From contig JAGMWG010000009.1 of the NCBI GenBank assembly GCA_020744225.1, positions 868,001 to 932,000 of the forward strand: a DNA stretch of 64,000 nucleotides, given 5' to 3'. The position numbers and the translations under genes are program-made. Positions 43,468-54,529 of this stretch are shown here, one piece after another. Numbering within the stretch: the first letter of the stretch is position 1; each line of letters begins with the position of its first letter. The stretch is from Paraphoma chrysanthemicola. Lineage: Eukaryota > Ascomycota > Dothideomycetes > Pleosporales > Phaeosphaeriaceae. Under the pieces are notes generated by a model, which made no database searches, had not been told where the DNA came from, and saw nothing but the letters and a program-made list of their open reading frames with translations.

Positions 43468-46161
43468 ATGGCCTGGCAGTCGCCGTCGGCCATGAACGCG
43501 GGCGGTGCGGGCGGCGGAGGTGATGGGAATGCGCCCGCCGGAACAGAGTACACGCTTCAGGGTACGAGGAGCCTAGGAGCTACATGGCAAGCTGTTGTGG
43601 GAAAGGCACAAGTGCTAACTGCATGAATAGGAGTCATGCGCTTCCTGCAACTCGAATGGCACAATCACGAGCGCGCCCGAAATGCCTGGGACATCGAGCG
43701 TGCCGAAATGAAGGCGAAGATTGCGAAACAGGAGGGCGAGGTCCGAAGCGCGAAGAAGTTGAACGATCAATTGAACAAGCACATCCGCATGCTGGAGCAG
43801 GCGCTGATGAATGAGCGAGCAAAGGCCAAAGCCGGCGCGACTGGCGGGGATGCCTCTGCGGACGACGAGAAGAAGGAAGCCAAAGGCAAGAAGGGCGGTC
43901 TACATCCAACGAAGCGTGCGTGCAGGCACCCAGAATCATTTTAAACCCACACTCGGAAGCTAATCTTCATTGCAGCGCAAGACAAGAGGCACAATTCTTT
44001 CCTCGACGTCGATTCCGAATTCCTCGACCGATCAGATGCCGACCGCGACGGCCTGCGCGAGAAGTCGAAGCTCTACCTTACAAAATGCGTTGAAGAGATT
44101 ACCTACCTGCTCACACCCCCACCGCAGCCACCGCCTCAGCAACCCAGCTTGCATACGCTTGGCAATGGTGCAGGCTTCTTGAACCACGGTGATACAACTT
44201 TGGAAGAGCTTCAGATGCTGCAGTACCGCCAAAAGCTGCAATCACAGTCACAGCTACCGACTATGCCGAACACGTCCATGCCCAACCATCAGCCTCCGAG
44301 CATACCAACGACCGCAGAACTTCAGAATTTAGCCAATCAAAGCCAAATCCATCATGCACCTGAGATGACTCGAGAGCCGGCTGGACAGCATTCGCTCGGT
44401 CAACAGGCTGGTGTGCCTGGAGGTTTTGGCTCGCTACGGCAAAATCAAAGCCAGGACCAGCTGCACTACTCCTCTGTTCCCGAAGAGCAGGTGGAGAAAG
44501 TCACTCATACATACGACAATAATGGCCGCCAGATCCCGACACAGGACGACAACCAATCTGCTTCTAGTCAGGCTGTGCCGGACGATCCAGATCAATGGAC
44601 GTTCGACCCCGAGCCGACTGCTGATGCCTCGACTAATGGACCAACATTGGGTAGACCAGACACAATACGTTTCCCTGATGCTGACAATCTCCCTGCCAAA
44701 TCCCCACCACGCATGACGAAGACTCGAAGCAAGAGCGGCGATCACGGTTCTGGGAGGAGATTGAGCAACGACAATAAGGGTCAGTTGGCAGCTTCGGGAC
44801 AGTTGGCGAAGAACGATCAGCAGAGCTTCAAGGTTCGGTTCGCTCTTAGGGGCCACCTCGATGTTGTAAGATCTGTCGTTTTCACGGGTGGTGGCAGTCC
44901 CTCTGAACCTGAGATCTGCACAGCAGGTGATGATGGTATGATCAAGAGATGGATGATACCGGCCAGTTACGCCAATCAGCACAGCATGAATAATGACCTG
45001 GATATCGCTCCATTCTGGTCACACCGAGGGCATGAGGGGGCGGTGACATCGCTAGCAGCCTGTCCCGCTTCTGCGCACTTCGCCACCGGTGGCCGAGTGT
45101 CCGGAGACGGATGGATCTTCTCAGGTGGCCAGGATGCGACGATTCGTGTTTGGGAAAGAGGGCGAGTCGACCCAAAAGCGACTCTTGATGGCCACACTGA
45201 TGCAGTATGGACTGTATGCGTGCTTCCCGCCACATGCGCAGCCGTGTTCGGAGCGGATTGCAGCAAATATGGCGGACCAGACCGGATACTGCTTGCATCT
45301 GGATCTGCGGATGGTACTATCAAGCTATGGGCTGTCAGCGCACCTCCACAGCTAGTCTCACCCCAGACTGGCTCACGACGTGGAGTGGGAGGAAGCCGGA
45401 GACATTCGGTAACTTCTGGATCAAACCATCCGTCTTCTCCTCAGCCCAGTGTGGCTACACAAACGCCCTTTCACTACATGCTGATCCACACCATCGAGCG
45501 AGCGGCTCACCCCTCGCCCACATGCATTAGTCCTCTCGCCCTGAATGGCGAGAATTTTGTTGTTTCCTTCTCGGACGCTTCCATTCTTGTATATGACACT
45601 CGTACGGGTGAGGAACTTATCGGCATGGCCAGCAACGAGACGTATGATGGCACACCAGCTACCGGCATCACCTCAGTCGTAGCCACTTCGCAAAGTATCG
45701 AAGGACCATCAGAGGCCGGGCGTGGTAATACCGAGGAAGAAGGTATACATGGGCCAACAGGCTCGAGCAGCGGTGGTGGGCTTGAGGGCGTCATCATCAG
45801 CGGGCACGAAGACCAGTACATCAGGTTCTTCGATGCCAATTCTGGTAAACACACCCCTACTAGTTGCGTTCTTCTGGCTTGTTTGCTAATTATATGGGAA
45901 GGTCAATGCACATACCAGATGCTCGCCCATCCTTCTGCTATCTCGTCCTTGTCCCTAAGCAAAGACGGCCACGAAGCTGTGTCTGCCGGTCATGATGCTT
46001 CCATTCGCTTCTGGTCCCTCGACAAACGCATTTGCACACAAGAAATCACCGCTCATCGCATCATGCGCGGTGAAGGCGTTTGCAGCGTCGTGTGGAGTCA
46101 AGACGGCCGTCTTGTCGTTTCTGCTGGAGGTGATGGTATTGTCAAGGTGTTCGCGAGATAG
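43468..46161 (+). CDS. pro11: Striatin homologue (STRIPAK scaffold)
   Basis: Striatin is the scaffold of the STRIPAK phosphatase-kinase complex, which in filamentous fungi controls hyphal fusion and fruiting. Exons 43468-43561, 43631-43915, 43976-45844 and 45902-46161 give 835 residues. The N-terminal block VMRFLQLEWHNHERARNAW and the following coiled coil (to about 100) are the hallmark of the family. A disordered Q- and P-rich part precedes WD40 repeats from about 370 to the end (GHLDVVRSVVF, LDGHTDAVWTVCVLP, SGSADGTIKLWAV, HEDQYIRFFDANSG, SAGHDASIRFW, SAGGDGIVKVFAR). The last intron (45845-45901, 57 bp) has no stop and keeps frame; splicing joins FDANSG to QCTYQML, which fits the family better than the read-through. 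Pro11 is the Sordaria name. Confidence 0.94.
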
Positions 46162-47398
46162 CATCTCGCTGCAACCACACTTGACTATCCATAATTTATT
46201 TGCGATTGCATGGAGCATTTCTAGCTGGAACCATACCCCGAGCGCTTTTTGTTGGCATCATGGAATGTAGTTGGACGAATGATGGGATATGGTAATTTGC
46301 TCACGTTTCGTCACCTCATCTTACCCTTTACTCTACCCTTCTTGTACTATCCTGATTCATTGCGTTCTTTGTCGCTGGGGAGAGATCGTAATGCATGGTT
46401 CTGGGCGTCTGAGCTATAACTTCATTGTACAGTACATGCGCAATGCTGGAGGAATCGAGGACAATAGAAGTGATTTGGTGGCATGGCATGGTCGCATTCC
46501 ATCACGATCCTGAGAAAAATATTGCCTGATCTTACCAGGATTGCGGGCAACTTCTCGGCCAGGATAAAAGGGCCTCACCATTCCCGACGGACAACCCAGA
46601 AATGCCTCTATTTAGCACAACATCAGCACGCAACATCGTGACATTGTGACAAGCACTCAAAAATTCCTCGTCATGCACATGCGCACCCCTGCAGCGCATC
46701 TCGACCACCCGTTGAGCCGCACGGAGAGCCGCAAAATCAAGAAAAGCAGCCAATACCGTTGACGCTGGGCGGCACGTCCAAAGACGCAATTTTTCGCAAG
46801 GCGACTATGACACACGAAATACCTCTAACGGACATGTCCAACTCAATCAGTGTGTCAAGGGCGCGACTTGACAAGTTATACCTGTGGAGCCTCGCGCTCA
46901 GAGCCTGCGCGGATCAAGTTTTGCGCGCGTTAAAAGACGAGCCGATGAAAGCCGACAGCATGTATATTTCAAGATTTTGGTAGCGGGTTACCGTTTGCGG
47001 ATATGTTGCCATGCCGCTTGTACTGATGGAGGCTAGAGACAGCAGGTTTGGGCGTATGGTAAGTATTAGTGGGTGATACGTCACGACTTGGTATGTCGCG
47101 GTGTGCACGACGGAGTGTGGCGTTGGTGTTGCATTGTAAGACCCACATGTGCATGTTCTTGCGGAAAATATGTCACGGAGCACGTGTGAGGATCGTGAGA
47201 TTGGGGCATGATGGCGAGTCTGTGGGTGAAAAGTCTGATGGGGTAGTGTAGGTATATAAAGCCCTGTGAGCAGGAGGAGGCTGAAGAGCATCATCAGCAT
47301 CAGTCAAGCTCAAAGTCAACTATCACACACACAATTACACTTGATCTATATCAATACCACTAAACAACAACAATCACCACATCAACCCATCAAACAAA
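46162..47398. other. Intergenic region with the promoter of the small gene at 47399
   Basis: The left part is the striatin 3' end. The right part holds a TATA box and a C/A-rich leader for the following small gene. Short open frames in the middle (for example 46532-46789 on the minus strand) show nothing recognisable. Confidence 0.6.
47253..47260 (+). promoter_or_regulatory. TATA box of the 101-residue gene
   Basis: TATATAAA lies about 140 bp upstream of the ATG at 47399. The sequence after it becomes an unstructured leader rich in C and A, with runs such as CACACACACAATTACAC and CTAAACAACAACAATCACC directly before the start. This arrangement is common for strongly or conditionally expressed fungal genes. 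Strength is inferred. Confidence 0.6.
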
Positions 47399-47704
47399 AT
47401 GTCTTCCAACATCGACTCCCACCCCCGCGTTCTCTCCCTCTCCGCAAACACATCATCCGCCTCCACACCCATGACTTCTGGCGCCGCGACACCAATGGAG
47501 TCAAGACGTGTGTCTCACGAGTCGGCACACGACGCACACCACTTCGTTTCTGCTGAGGAAAAGACCCACAAGACGCTCAACGGTTCGATCAAGAAGATGT
47601 GGAAGGACATCAAGCACCACGCGGCCGAGCACCACCGCAGTGTGAACGCGGCCTACCGCGCGCAGTATGGCGCTGGTGCGTACAGGAACGGAAGTGTTGC
47701 TTAG
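47399..47704 (+). CDS. Small unrecognised protein, 101 residues
   Basis: The ATG lies in a good context (AAAATGTC) after a C/A-rich leader and a TATA box. The first half is rich in S, T and P (SLSANTSSASTPMTSGAATP) and likely disordered. The second half is helical, basic and His-rich: EEKTHKTLNGSIKKMWKDI, then KHHAAEHHRSVNAAYRAQYG. The helix could be amphipathic. No signal peptide, membrane span or cysteine is present. I do not recognise the family, but the composition break and the promoter argue for a real gene. Confidence 0.7.
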   Translation: MSSNIDSHPRVLSLSANTSSASTPMTSGAATPMESRRVSHESAHDAHHFVSAEEKTHKTLNGSIKKMWKDIKHHAAEHHRSVNAAYRAQYGAGAYRNGSVA

Positions 47705-48054
47705 ATGCGGATGATGGGAAACATTCTTCGAAATTGAGTGAACAAGGCGGATGAAAGTTCTGGAAAGGCGTGCTTGGGAAAAAAAAATGCTTCAGATGTG
47801 GTGTTGGTGTTGGTGGGATCGTTTGGGAAGAGGAAGAGGAGAGATGAAAAGTGACTTTTAGCGATATACCCAATTGCATCGCGAGAGACAGCTCGAGGGC
47901 TGCTAATGTATAATCAACCATAAACTTAGAATCTCCAATTGCGGTCTCATTTGTTGCTGTCCACGATTACGTGTATGTCTTGTGCATGGCAGCATAGATC
48001 ACACCTCTTTCTAGTGGTGGAGATTGCCGACCATTTACATCTGCACCACCAGGG
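47705..48054. other. Spacer between converging genes
   Basis: It holds the 3' ends of the small gene and of the HET-NACHT-ankyrin gene. A run of A occurs near 47780-47787. No gene seen. Confidence 0.6.
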
Positions 48055-51000
48055 CTATTGAGAAGAGGGCCCTTGTTCTTCGGACTCACTGTGATGAGTG
48101 GGACTACGCGTTCTGAGTAGCTCCATGACCCTAGTGTGATGCTGTTTGACTGCGGCTTTCAGGGCAACATTGTGAGATCCTTCCCGTGATGTCGCATCAG
48201 CTCCATGGTCCAGTAAGATCTTTGATATCTCTTGACTTCCAATGACAGAAGCTGCGTATAGTGCACTGCCATAGACACCACCGGTCATGTTGACATCGGC
48301 GCCATTCTGAAGGAGCAGTTTGACCATGGGCTCACAGCTTGTCGCAACAGCAGCTTGAAGTGCATTGCCGTAATGACCACCGCTGATATTGATGTCGAGT
48401 CCGTAGTCGAGCAATGCGCGAACCGTTTTCTCCTCATTATTCATGCATGCTTGCTGAAAGAAGTCAATAATACGCTCAGAAGACTTGTTGATATCAACTC
48501 CAGCCCGCTGAAGCAGCCGTACGATTGCACCTTGCTCGCACCTGACCGCCTCTGACATAGGCGTCCTTCCTTCCTCATCTTTCTTGTCGATGTAGAAGAA
48601 GCCAGTTCTCAGTAAGGCTCTAAAGACTTTTTCGTTCCCGAGCTCGGCCAGATAACATAGCACGCCCCTTGCCGTGGCATATCTGAGGTCGCTGTGAAAG
48701 AATCCTGTACCATCGTCGTGCCAACCCCCTCCTACCGCTATCCGAACAAACTGTTGACTTCCCACGGTCATGCAAATGAAATAGATCTCTGCAAAGGCGT
48801 CGAATCGAGCGATCACGTAGGAAACATCCACATGTTGATCTAACTGCGCGCTTGTGATGCTAGGCACCTTTTCAAACTCAATGATTCTGATGTCTGCAAC
48901 ATCAGGAAGGCTTCGATAGGTCTTAACTGAGACATCCTTGCCAGTGGTTCCGTGAGTCCAGACATAATAGAGTGCGTGCTTGAGGAATGGATAGCAATCA
49001 AGTCGGGATATTCTGAATCGCTCTTGTGTGTCCCAAGGCTGCAAGTAACTGTCTTGACACTCACCCGAAGGTACAGCCATTCCAATACTCAGGTAGCGAA
49101 GACAGCAACATAGAAGTCTTTCAGAGCGTTGGTGCTGGAGCTTCTGGCCCAAACTAGATTCAACCAAGGCAAGACCTCCCCACTTGAGCAAGAAGTCTCG
49201 CACCGACTCATGGATGAACTGAACAGTTGGCTTACTTGATATTGTGAAATTGGCAAGGCCCTTTGAAGAGTCAATAATGAATCGTTTACATGTGTCACGG
49301 AAGCCGAGTTCGAGGTTCCAGTATGATCCGGCGTCTGGCTCCGTTCCGGCAAGAATTGCGAAGTACATTTCCATTGGTTCCAGTGGTCGACGTGCGACAA
49401 TGATCCAATCTATGCAAAGCAACAATTCAAGTTGATTGCGAGAATCGCGTGTCAGGATGTCACGGAAGAGATCGTTCAGGTTCGAAGGAAGATCCTGGAG
49501 CACTCGCCGTAGAGTGTGGTCCCGGCCGCTGTCGTAAGCCTTGTTGAGTATGCCCACGACAATCACGACCCACATGAAGATGCTAGAAGATTTACGCTGG
49601 ACTTCTTGTCGTATCTGCCTTGCAGTTTCGTTGTGACCGATCTGCAGCTCTGTATTCAGATACTTAGTGATGTCTGCAGTATGACCTTTTTGGCCTTCTA
49701 GAATGAGCTCGGTTGCTTTCTCGATAGATATATGTGGATAATGTCTACTAGCAAAGCAAACTTTGAAGCTGAAAGTAGCGGACATAGCCAGCTCGCCCAC
49801 TTGTGCTAGAAAATATATCATGTCGCGCACCTGCTGCTCTTCGCATTCGTCCAAGGCGTCAATGAAACATATGATGGGGCCTCGAACTCTCACAATTGCT
49901 TCTCTCAGGAGGTGCTGAAGTGTTTCGATACTCCAATTGTAATCGTCGAGGATCTTGGAATTTGACAGGGCCAGCAGCTTGCGAATCTCGTCCATGTATG
50001 ATTGTACCCCCATCAGCTGCACCAGGAGTGCACGATACATGCCCTGTGTTGACCTCTCGAGTTCTGCGCCACGGGCATTGAAGAAAAATGCGACCACGAT
50101 CGTGCGGCCGAAGCCTTCACGGGAAAAGCCTCTTAGCAAGCGAGTTTTCGAGCCGACAGAATGGATCGCACGTTCATCTGACACCGATTCAAGAGGATAA
50201 TTTCCCCTCGCACGTTCTGTCTCATCCACAATGTATCGGTGTACGTACTTCATGATGGTCGATTTTCCAGTTCCTGGTTTGCCTTTGATCCACAGGATAC
50301 TAGGGGTTGTTCCAGTTCTGATCTGGCTTGCCCAATTTGAAAATGCCAACGTGCTCAGTAACCATTTACACGTGTCATTATGTGCAGCTCGAATGGAGGT
50401 TTGACGAGCATCGATTTGTTGGAAACTCAGCGAGTCTAATAGCTTCCTTTGAATTATTTCCTCGACCCTCTGAATCTCATTACGAAGCCGTTTGCGTGCG
50501 TTCTCCCCTCCCTCCCCATAGATGGGTGGCATGTAGACGTCGAAGATCCCAAAGAGGCAGTACGAAGTGTCCTCTTCAAGTGTTGTTACTCGATTGTCTG
50601 ACCATGACAAACGTTCTTCAACAGTGAATTGAGAAAGAGGTGCTCCTTGGAGAACCTCAGTAGGTAAGGAAGTGATGTCAGACAATAAGGAACCAAGCCC
50701 ATATCTGTCGCCGAAGTAGGTTTGATCTTGCGAATAGAACTCAACAGTCGCCGGGGCTATTAGTTCCTGTAACGTCCAGCCTCGTGTGAACCATTTGCTC
50801 TTTCTGAATGCTTCCCAGGCCTGTTCAGAGATGGTTTCACCACGACGGCCCTGCTCGTAGCCGTATATATCCGATAAGTATACATAGCATATTGCTGCAT
50901 TTCGATACCAGCGGAACATGGAGTTGATAGCCTCTGTAAGCTCGGCTGAGTTCTTTCTGTTGATGCAGCAGCTGTCGATCCAGAAATAGGCCAGGTTGTG

Positions 51001-51303
51001 TTTCGAAGCTTGCTGGCTGCAGAATCGTATCTTTTCGTATCCCTTCTTGCTCTGCAGGGCTAAGAGCCATTTATGGTGATCTGGGTCCTCAGATTTGCCA
51101 CCTGCCACGTAAATATGTCGTGTTAGCCCATCGTCGGTAGTGCGCCGAGTGAAAATGCCGTTTGCGCTCGCAATAGCTGAGAAGGTGACTTCGTTCTCGA
51201 CCTCACCCCAAGTATGTGACAGAATGGCATATTTAGGGACTTCTCTGCCATTGAACTGAACCAGGCTTATGCTACCATCGTCTGCCTGCCGCAGGAGGTA
51301 CAT
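48055..51303 (-). CDS. HET-NACHT-ankyrin NLR-like protein
   Basis: This is a second NLR-like incompatibility protein, in one uninterrupted frame of 1082 residues. The ATG at 51303 gives the usual HET start MYLLRQADDG; the frame is open a little further upstream but without an ATG. The HET domain shows YAILSHTW at 25-32, YFWIDSCCINRKNS and KWFTRGWTLQELIAP. NACHT follows with Walker A GKPGTGKS at 341-348 and Walker B CFIDALDECEE near 479-489. After a helical linker, the last 180 residues or so contain ankyrin repeats, for example GNALQAAVATSCEPMVKLLL and GSALYAASVIGSQEISKILL. A stretch of roughly 35 residues between EVTF and the GYEKIRF block looks like an insertion relative to the other HET protein in the window. 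Ligand sensing by the repeats and cell-death output by HET are family-based inference. Confidence 0.9.
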   Translation of the reverse strand: MYLLRQADDGSISLVQFNGREVPKYAILSHTWGEVENEVTFSAIASANGIFTRRTTDDGLTRHIYVAGGKSEDPDHHKWLLALQSKKGYEKIRFCSQQASKHNLAYFWIDSCCINRKNSAELTEAINSMFRWYRNAAICYVYLSDIYGYEQGRRGETISEQAWEAFRKSKWFTRGWTLQELIAPATVEFYSQDQTYFGDRYGLGSLLSDITSLPTEVLQGAPLSQFTVEERLSWSDNRVTTLEEDTSYCLFGIFDVYMPPIYGEGGENARKRLRNEIQRVEEIIQRKLLDSLSFQQIDARQTSIRAAHNDTCKWLLSTLAFSNWASQIRTGTTPSILWIKGKPGTGKSTIMKYVHRYIVDETERARGNYPLESVSDERAIHSVGSKTRLLRGFSREGFGRTIVVAFFFNARGAELERSTQGMYRALLVQLMGVQSYMDEIRKLLALSNSKILDDYNWSIETLQHLLREAIVRVRGPIICFIDALDECEEQQVRDMIYFLAQVGELAMSATFSFKVCFASRHYPHISIEKATELILEGQKGHTADITKYLNTELQIGHNETARQIRQEVQRKSSSIFMWVVIVVGILNKAYDSGRDHTLRRVLQDLPSNLNDLFRDILTRDSRNQLELLLCIDWIIVARRPLEPMEMYFAILAGTEPDAGSYWNLELGFRDTCKRFIIDSSKGLANFTISSKPTVQFIHESVRDFLLKWGGLALVESSLGQKLQHQRSERLLCCCLRYLSIGMAVPSGECQDSYLQPWDTQERFRISRLDCYPFLKHALYYVWTHGTTGKDVSVKTYRSLPDVADIRIIEFEKVPSITSAQLDQHVDVSYVIARFDAFAEIYFICMTVGSQQFVRIAVGGGWHDDGTGFFHSDLRYATARGVLCYLAELGNEKVFRALLRTGFFYIDKKDEEGRTPMSEAVRCEQGAIVRLLQRAGVDINKSSERIIDFFQQACMNNEEKTVRALLDYGLDINISGGHYGNALQAAVATSCEPMVKLLLQNGADVNMTGGVYGSALYAASVIGSQEISKILLDHGADATSREGSHNVALKAAVKQHHTRVMELLRTRSPTHHSESEEQGPSSQ

Positions 51304-52292
51304 GGAGAAGGCAGCACCCCGCCTGATTTGAAGTCTAAGCTCTAATGCTGGTGCGATGCGGGGCACAAGAAGGGATATGAAAGTGCAAGGGACGAGAATA
51401 CCACGGTTTACTCAAAAATAAGATAGTAAGCACAATTGAGGGAGTGGGGATTTGCAAAGGAAGGCGGGGCAGCGAGGCTGAGCTGCCAATGAGGCGTGCG
51501 TAGCAGCACGTGCATTGACCGGTCCCATTCGAGTACGAGCTACAGCGACCATGGGGAGTCGAGAGTAAGGAATCAGAGATCCTGATAAGTCACTTCGTGA
51601 ATTGGACTAGCCTTACAGGCCTGCGATGCAGAAGTCAGCCACCAAGCATGCATAAGTAGGTAGTTACACAAGGTTACTCAAAATGCGAGGTCGCAACTGC
51701 CGTGCAACTATCAAAAGTGCCAGTTTTCGTTCAATCAGACTACGTCATAGACAATTCTATTCGAGAAACCACCGAGCATGCAAGAGGAACGAACATTTGT
51801 TCCCGAACTTCGGACAACTCAGCACCCAACCAAGTGCATTAATCTGTAGGGAGAATGCATCACATCCTCTTGGGTAGCTATATCATGGGCCGCCAGGTCG
51901 ATCTTACTGAACGAGCTGAAGAGAACACGCTCCAGATTACAGTAGCAGCATGAGTACAGAGAGAGCATGTGCCGCCTACCCCAGTTTAAGGACTTTTCCA
52001 CATATAAGCACTTTGAACCTTGATCGACGCAAGCGCTGGCAATAAAAAATAGGCCAGGAACGGACAATGGTCTGAATACATGCCAGTCGTCAAATATCTA
52101 AGAATGGAAAGTTTTGACGACAAATGTGTAATATGATAGGACATTGGCAAGAGTATATATCACCCATTAGCGCTATTCTTGAAAGCAGCAAATTTCTACA
52201 AGCTTTTTTGCCTATTCCACATCTGCGCCGATCCTACATAAAAAGCACTTGACCCTCGAACGCCATGCGAATGCCCATTGCAATACGAAGAC
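51304..52292. other. Promoter of the HET-NACHT-ankyrin gene and BRX1 3' region
   Basis: Both neighbours are on the minus strand. Only short frames without features are present. No repeat or RNA gene was noticed. Confidence 0.6.
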
Positions 52293-53416
52293 TCAAGCAA
52301 ACAGCACCTGGTCACTAAGCGGGTCCTTTTCCTTCTTACGTCCACCATGCGAAGTAAGCCCCAAGTCTGCGCGCTTAACCCTCGTGTCTCGCGCAGCCTC
52401 TGTGCGCTTGTTGAATTTCCCGGCCTTTGATCTCCGCAGGTCTGAACGGATCTGGTTGGGCGAGACGAATTCCTTGTTCTCGTAGATGATGGGGCCGCCG
52501 AAGCTAGATTCCTGGATGACGATGGGGGTGAGGACGAATCGGGGGCCGATTTCGACGAGGCTGACGTCGAATTCTGGCTTTCCGCCCTTCTTCTTGGGCG
52601 CCTCGTCGACGTCCATGTCTTCGCCGTCGACGGTCTTCTTTTTGCCGGTCTCAGACTCGTTGATCTGGTAGACGCGGATCCAGATTTTGCCGTCTGCGAC
52701 TGTGAAACCCATCACGTGGTCTACAAATGGCTTGACTTTTCGGCTCGTCTTTGGGACGCCGAAGATCTGGGTGAAGAGCTCTTTGATGACGCGGAGATGG
52801 GCCTGCTTGTCGAATGCAGCGTCAAACGAGAGCACCGGACGCGATCCTTTGAGGCAGTTGCCAATGAAATTTAGTTCCTCCATGGTGTGCAGGTTCTGGA
52901 GATGCATCTTCACGGTTGGCCCGTTTGGCGGTTTTGACATCCAGCAGTAGAGATCTTTGCCTTTTCGTGCTTCGAAGAAGAGGACATTGTTGCAATTGTA
53001 CAGTTCTGGAAGGATTAGCACGTGCACGTTTCGAAATTGCGTGTTTCACGAGTTTCGTTGTATGTGAATCGCACAGTAGGAGGTGGATCAGGAAAACTTA
53101 CCTGCCAGCTCATTCAGCTGGTACAGTTTCGTTTTGGTATCGAGTTTTGCTTCTTTTCTGCTGTGTGGCCTACACATATGTCAGTGAAGGTTGTCGCACA
53201 AAACAATCGGATTCACTCACATCAACGAATAGAGATCCTGCAGTAAATGGCGATGTCTGAATGTGACGCCTCTCGAACTCTATCCTCCATCAATACAGGC
53301 GCAAAACTTCAGGGCAAATGTCATACCAGAATGAGCACGCGCTGCTTGTTCCGCTTCTCGCCAGGCTCCTTGTCATGGTTCTCGGTCTGCGACAATGTCT
53401 TGTATACGGAGGCCAT
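52293..53416 (-). CDS. BRX1: Ribosome biogenesis protein Brx1 (Brix domain)
   Basis: Brx1 acts in the nucleolus in assembly of the 60S ribosomal subunit. Exons 53416-53327, 53279-53221, 53169-53102 and 53005-52293 give 309 residues, the normal size. The Brix domain runs from about 25 to 235: KQRVLILSSRGVTFRHRHLL, HSRKEAKLDTKTKLYQLNEL, CNNVLFFEARKGKDLYCWM, PNGPTVKMHLQNLHTM. The join to the second exon gives VLILSSRGVTFRHRH. The C-terminus is basic (SKAGKFNKRTEAARD, GGRKKEKDPLS), suited to RNA binding. Splice phases agree. The gene is divergent from INO80. Confidence 0.95.
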
Positions 53417-54529
53417 GTCGAAAACTGTGCGTTGTGGTCGTGCTTGCGGTCCCCGTTTCGCGTACAGAAAAAGTTCGAGAACATTTGATGCCGAGCGTTT
53501 TAGCGCGATCTGCTTGCAGGACGCTTGGGCCCCTTAGCGCCACGCCGCGGCAGGGCATGGGTCGCGCCTTCCGTCACCGTCTTCGTCGAGTCTCATCCAA
53601 TGGGGCACTATCGTTCCACGTTCTCGCCCGGTTGGGCTTTTGCGCGGAGCATGTCGCGTCGCAAACGAAGAATGCACCAAGTCGCGAAGCACGGCTGCGT
53701 TTAGTGATGGTTGCTGATGGGGAGTTGGGCAACGCGGCGCGTGGTGTTGTCCCAATCGTGGTCGAATTAGCCGAAGCTCCACGCCTCAAGAAGAACAGGA
53801 CGCCGCCTTGGACCGGGAATGGGGAACAAGCAGCAGCACCAACACAGGTCACAGGGATGCATCATCTGCGTGGAAGCCAGACCACGCCGTAGATAGAACA
53901 CAAATGAAGCGCGGCTGCGCACAGCAAGGCGCCGCCGACATGCACGTGTATTATTGGCTCATCGCTCCCGGGGCGTCGATGCTCCATGGAGAGATGGGGT
54001 TCACGCTGTTGAAAGAAAGCTGGCAGCATGCGGCATGGCTGCGATGGGAGGCCCGCGAGTAATTGCTGCCTTTAGACGCACTCACCCCATCACTCAATCA
54101 AAGGCGCCCTTTGCGCAATAGGCATTCATCTTGTGCAGTCGGGTGCTTGCCGTGCTTCCAACCTCATTATCGCGGCTTTGCATGACGCCGGAGGTGCTGG
54201 AGGAGGAGACTGCCGCTCCCGCACTGCACTAAGCAGGAGCTGACCGACCAAGCCGTTGTTCGTCGTGTGCAGTGTGATCGCAGAACAGACTGGCTCCACA
54301 CCAGCCCTCTTCGCCATCCCCTCGCGCGCGTCTCTCATCTCGTCGTCGCCGTCTCCCATCACCACCATTCAGTCGCAGGACGACGTCGCTGACGGCGCAT
54401 TCCCACGGCACTCGCACACTGCCGCTGCCCGTACTGCTGCTGCACGCCCTCACTACACGCACTTTGCTGCCGAGCCTTGCGCCCATGGGATAGCCGGCCT
54501 GCGCGCTCCATCACGTCTGGCGCAGTCTG
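53417..54529. other. Divergent promoter region between BRX1 and INO80
   Basis: This 1.1 kb holds both promoters. Bases 54290-54480 are rich in C and T on the plus strand and are probably the INO80 leader. Frames at 53395-53892 (+) and 53574-53852 (-) have no features and are not accepted. Confidence 0.6.

Noticed and set aside
53395..53892. 165-residue plus-strand frame
   Set aside because: It starts inside BRX1 exon 1 on the opposite strand and extends into the shared promoter; no features.
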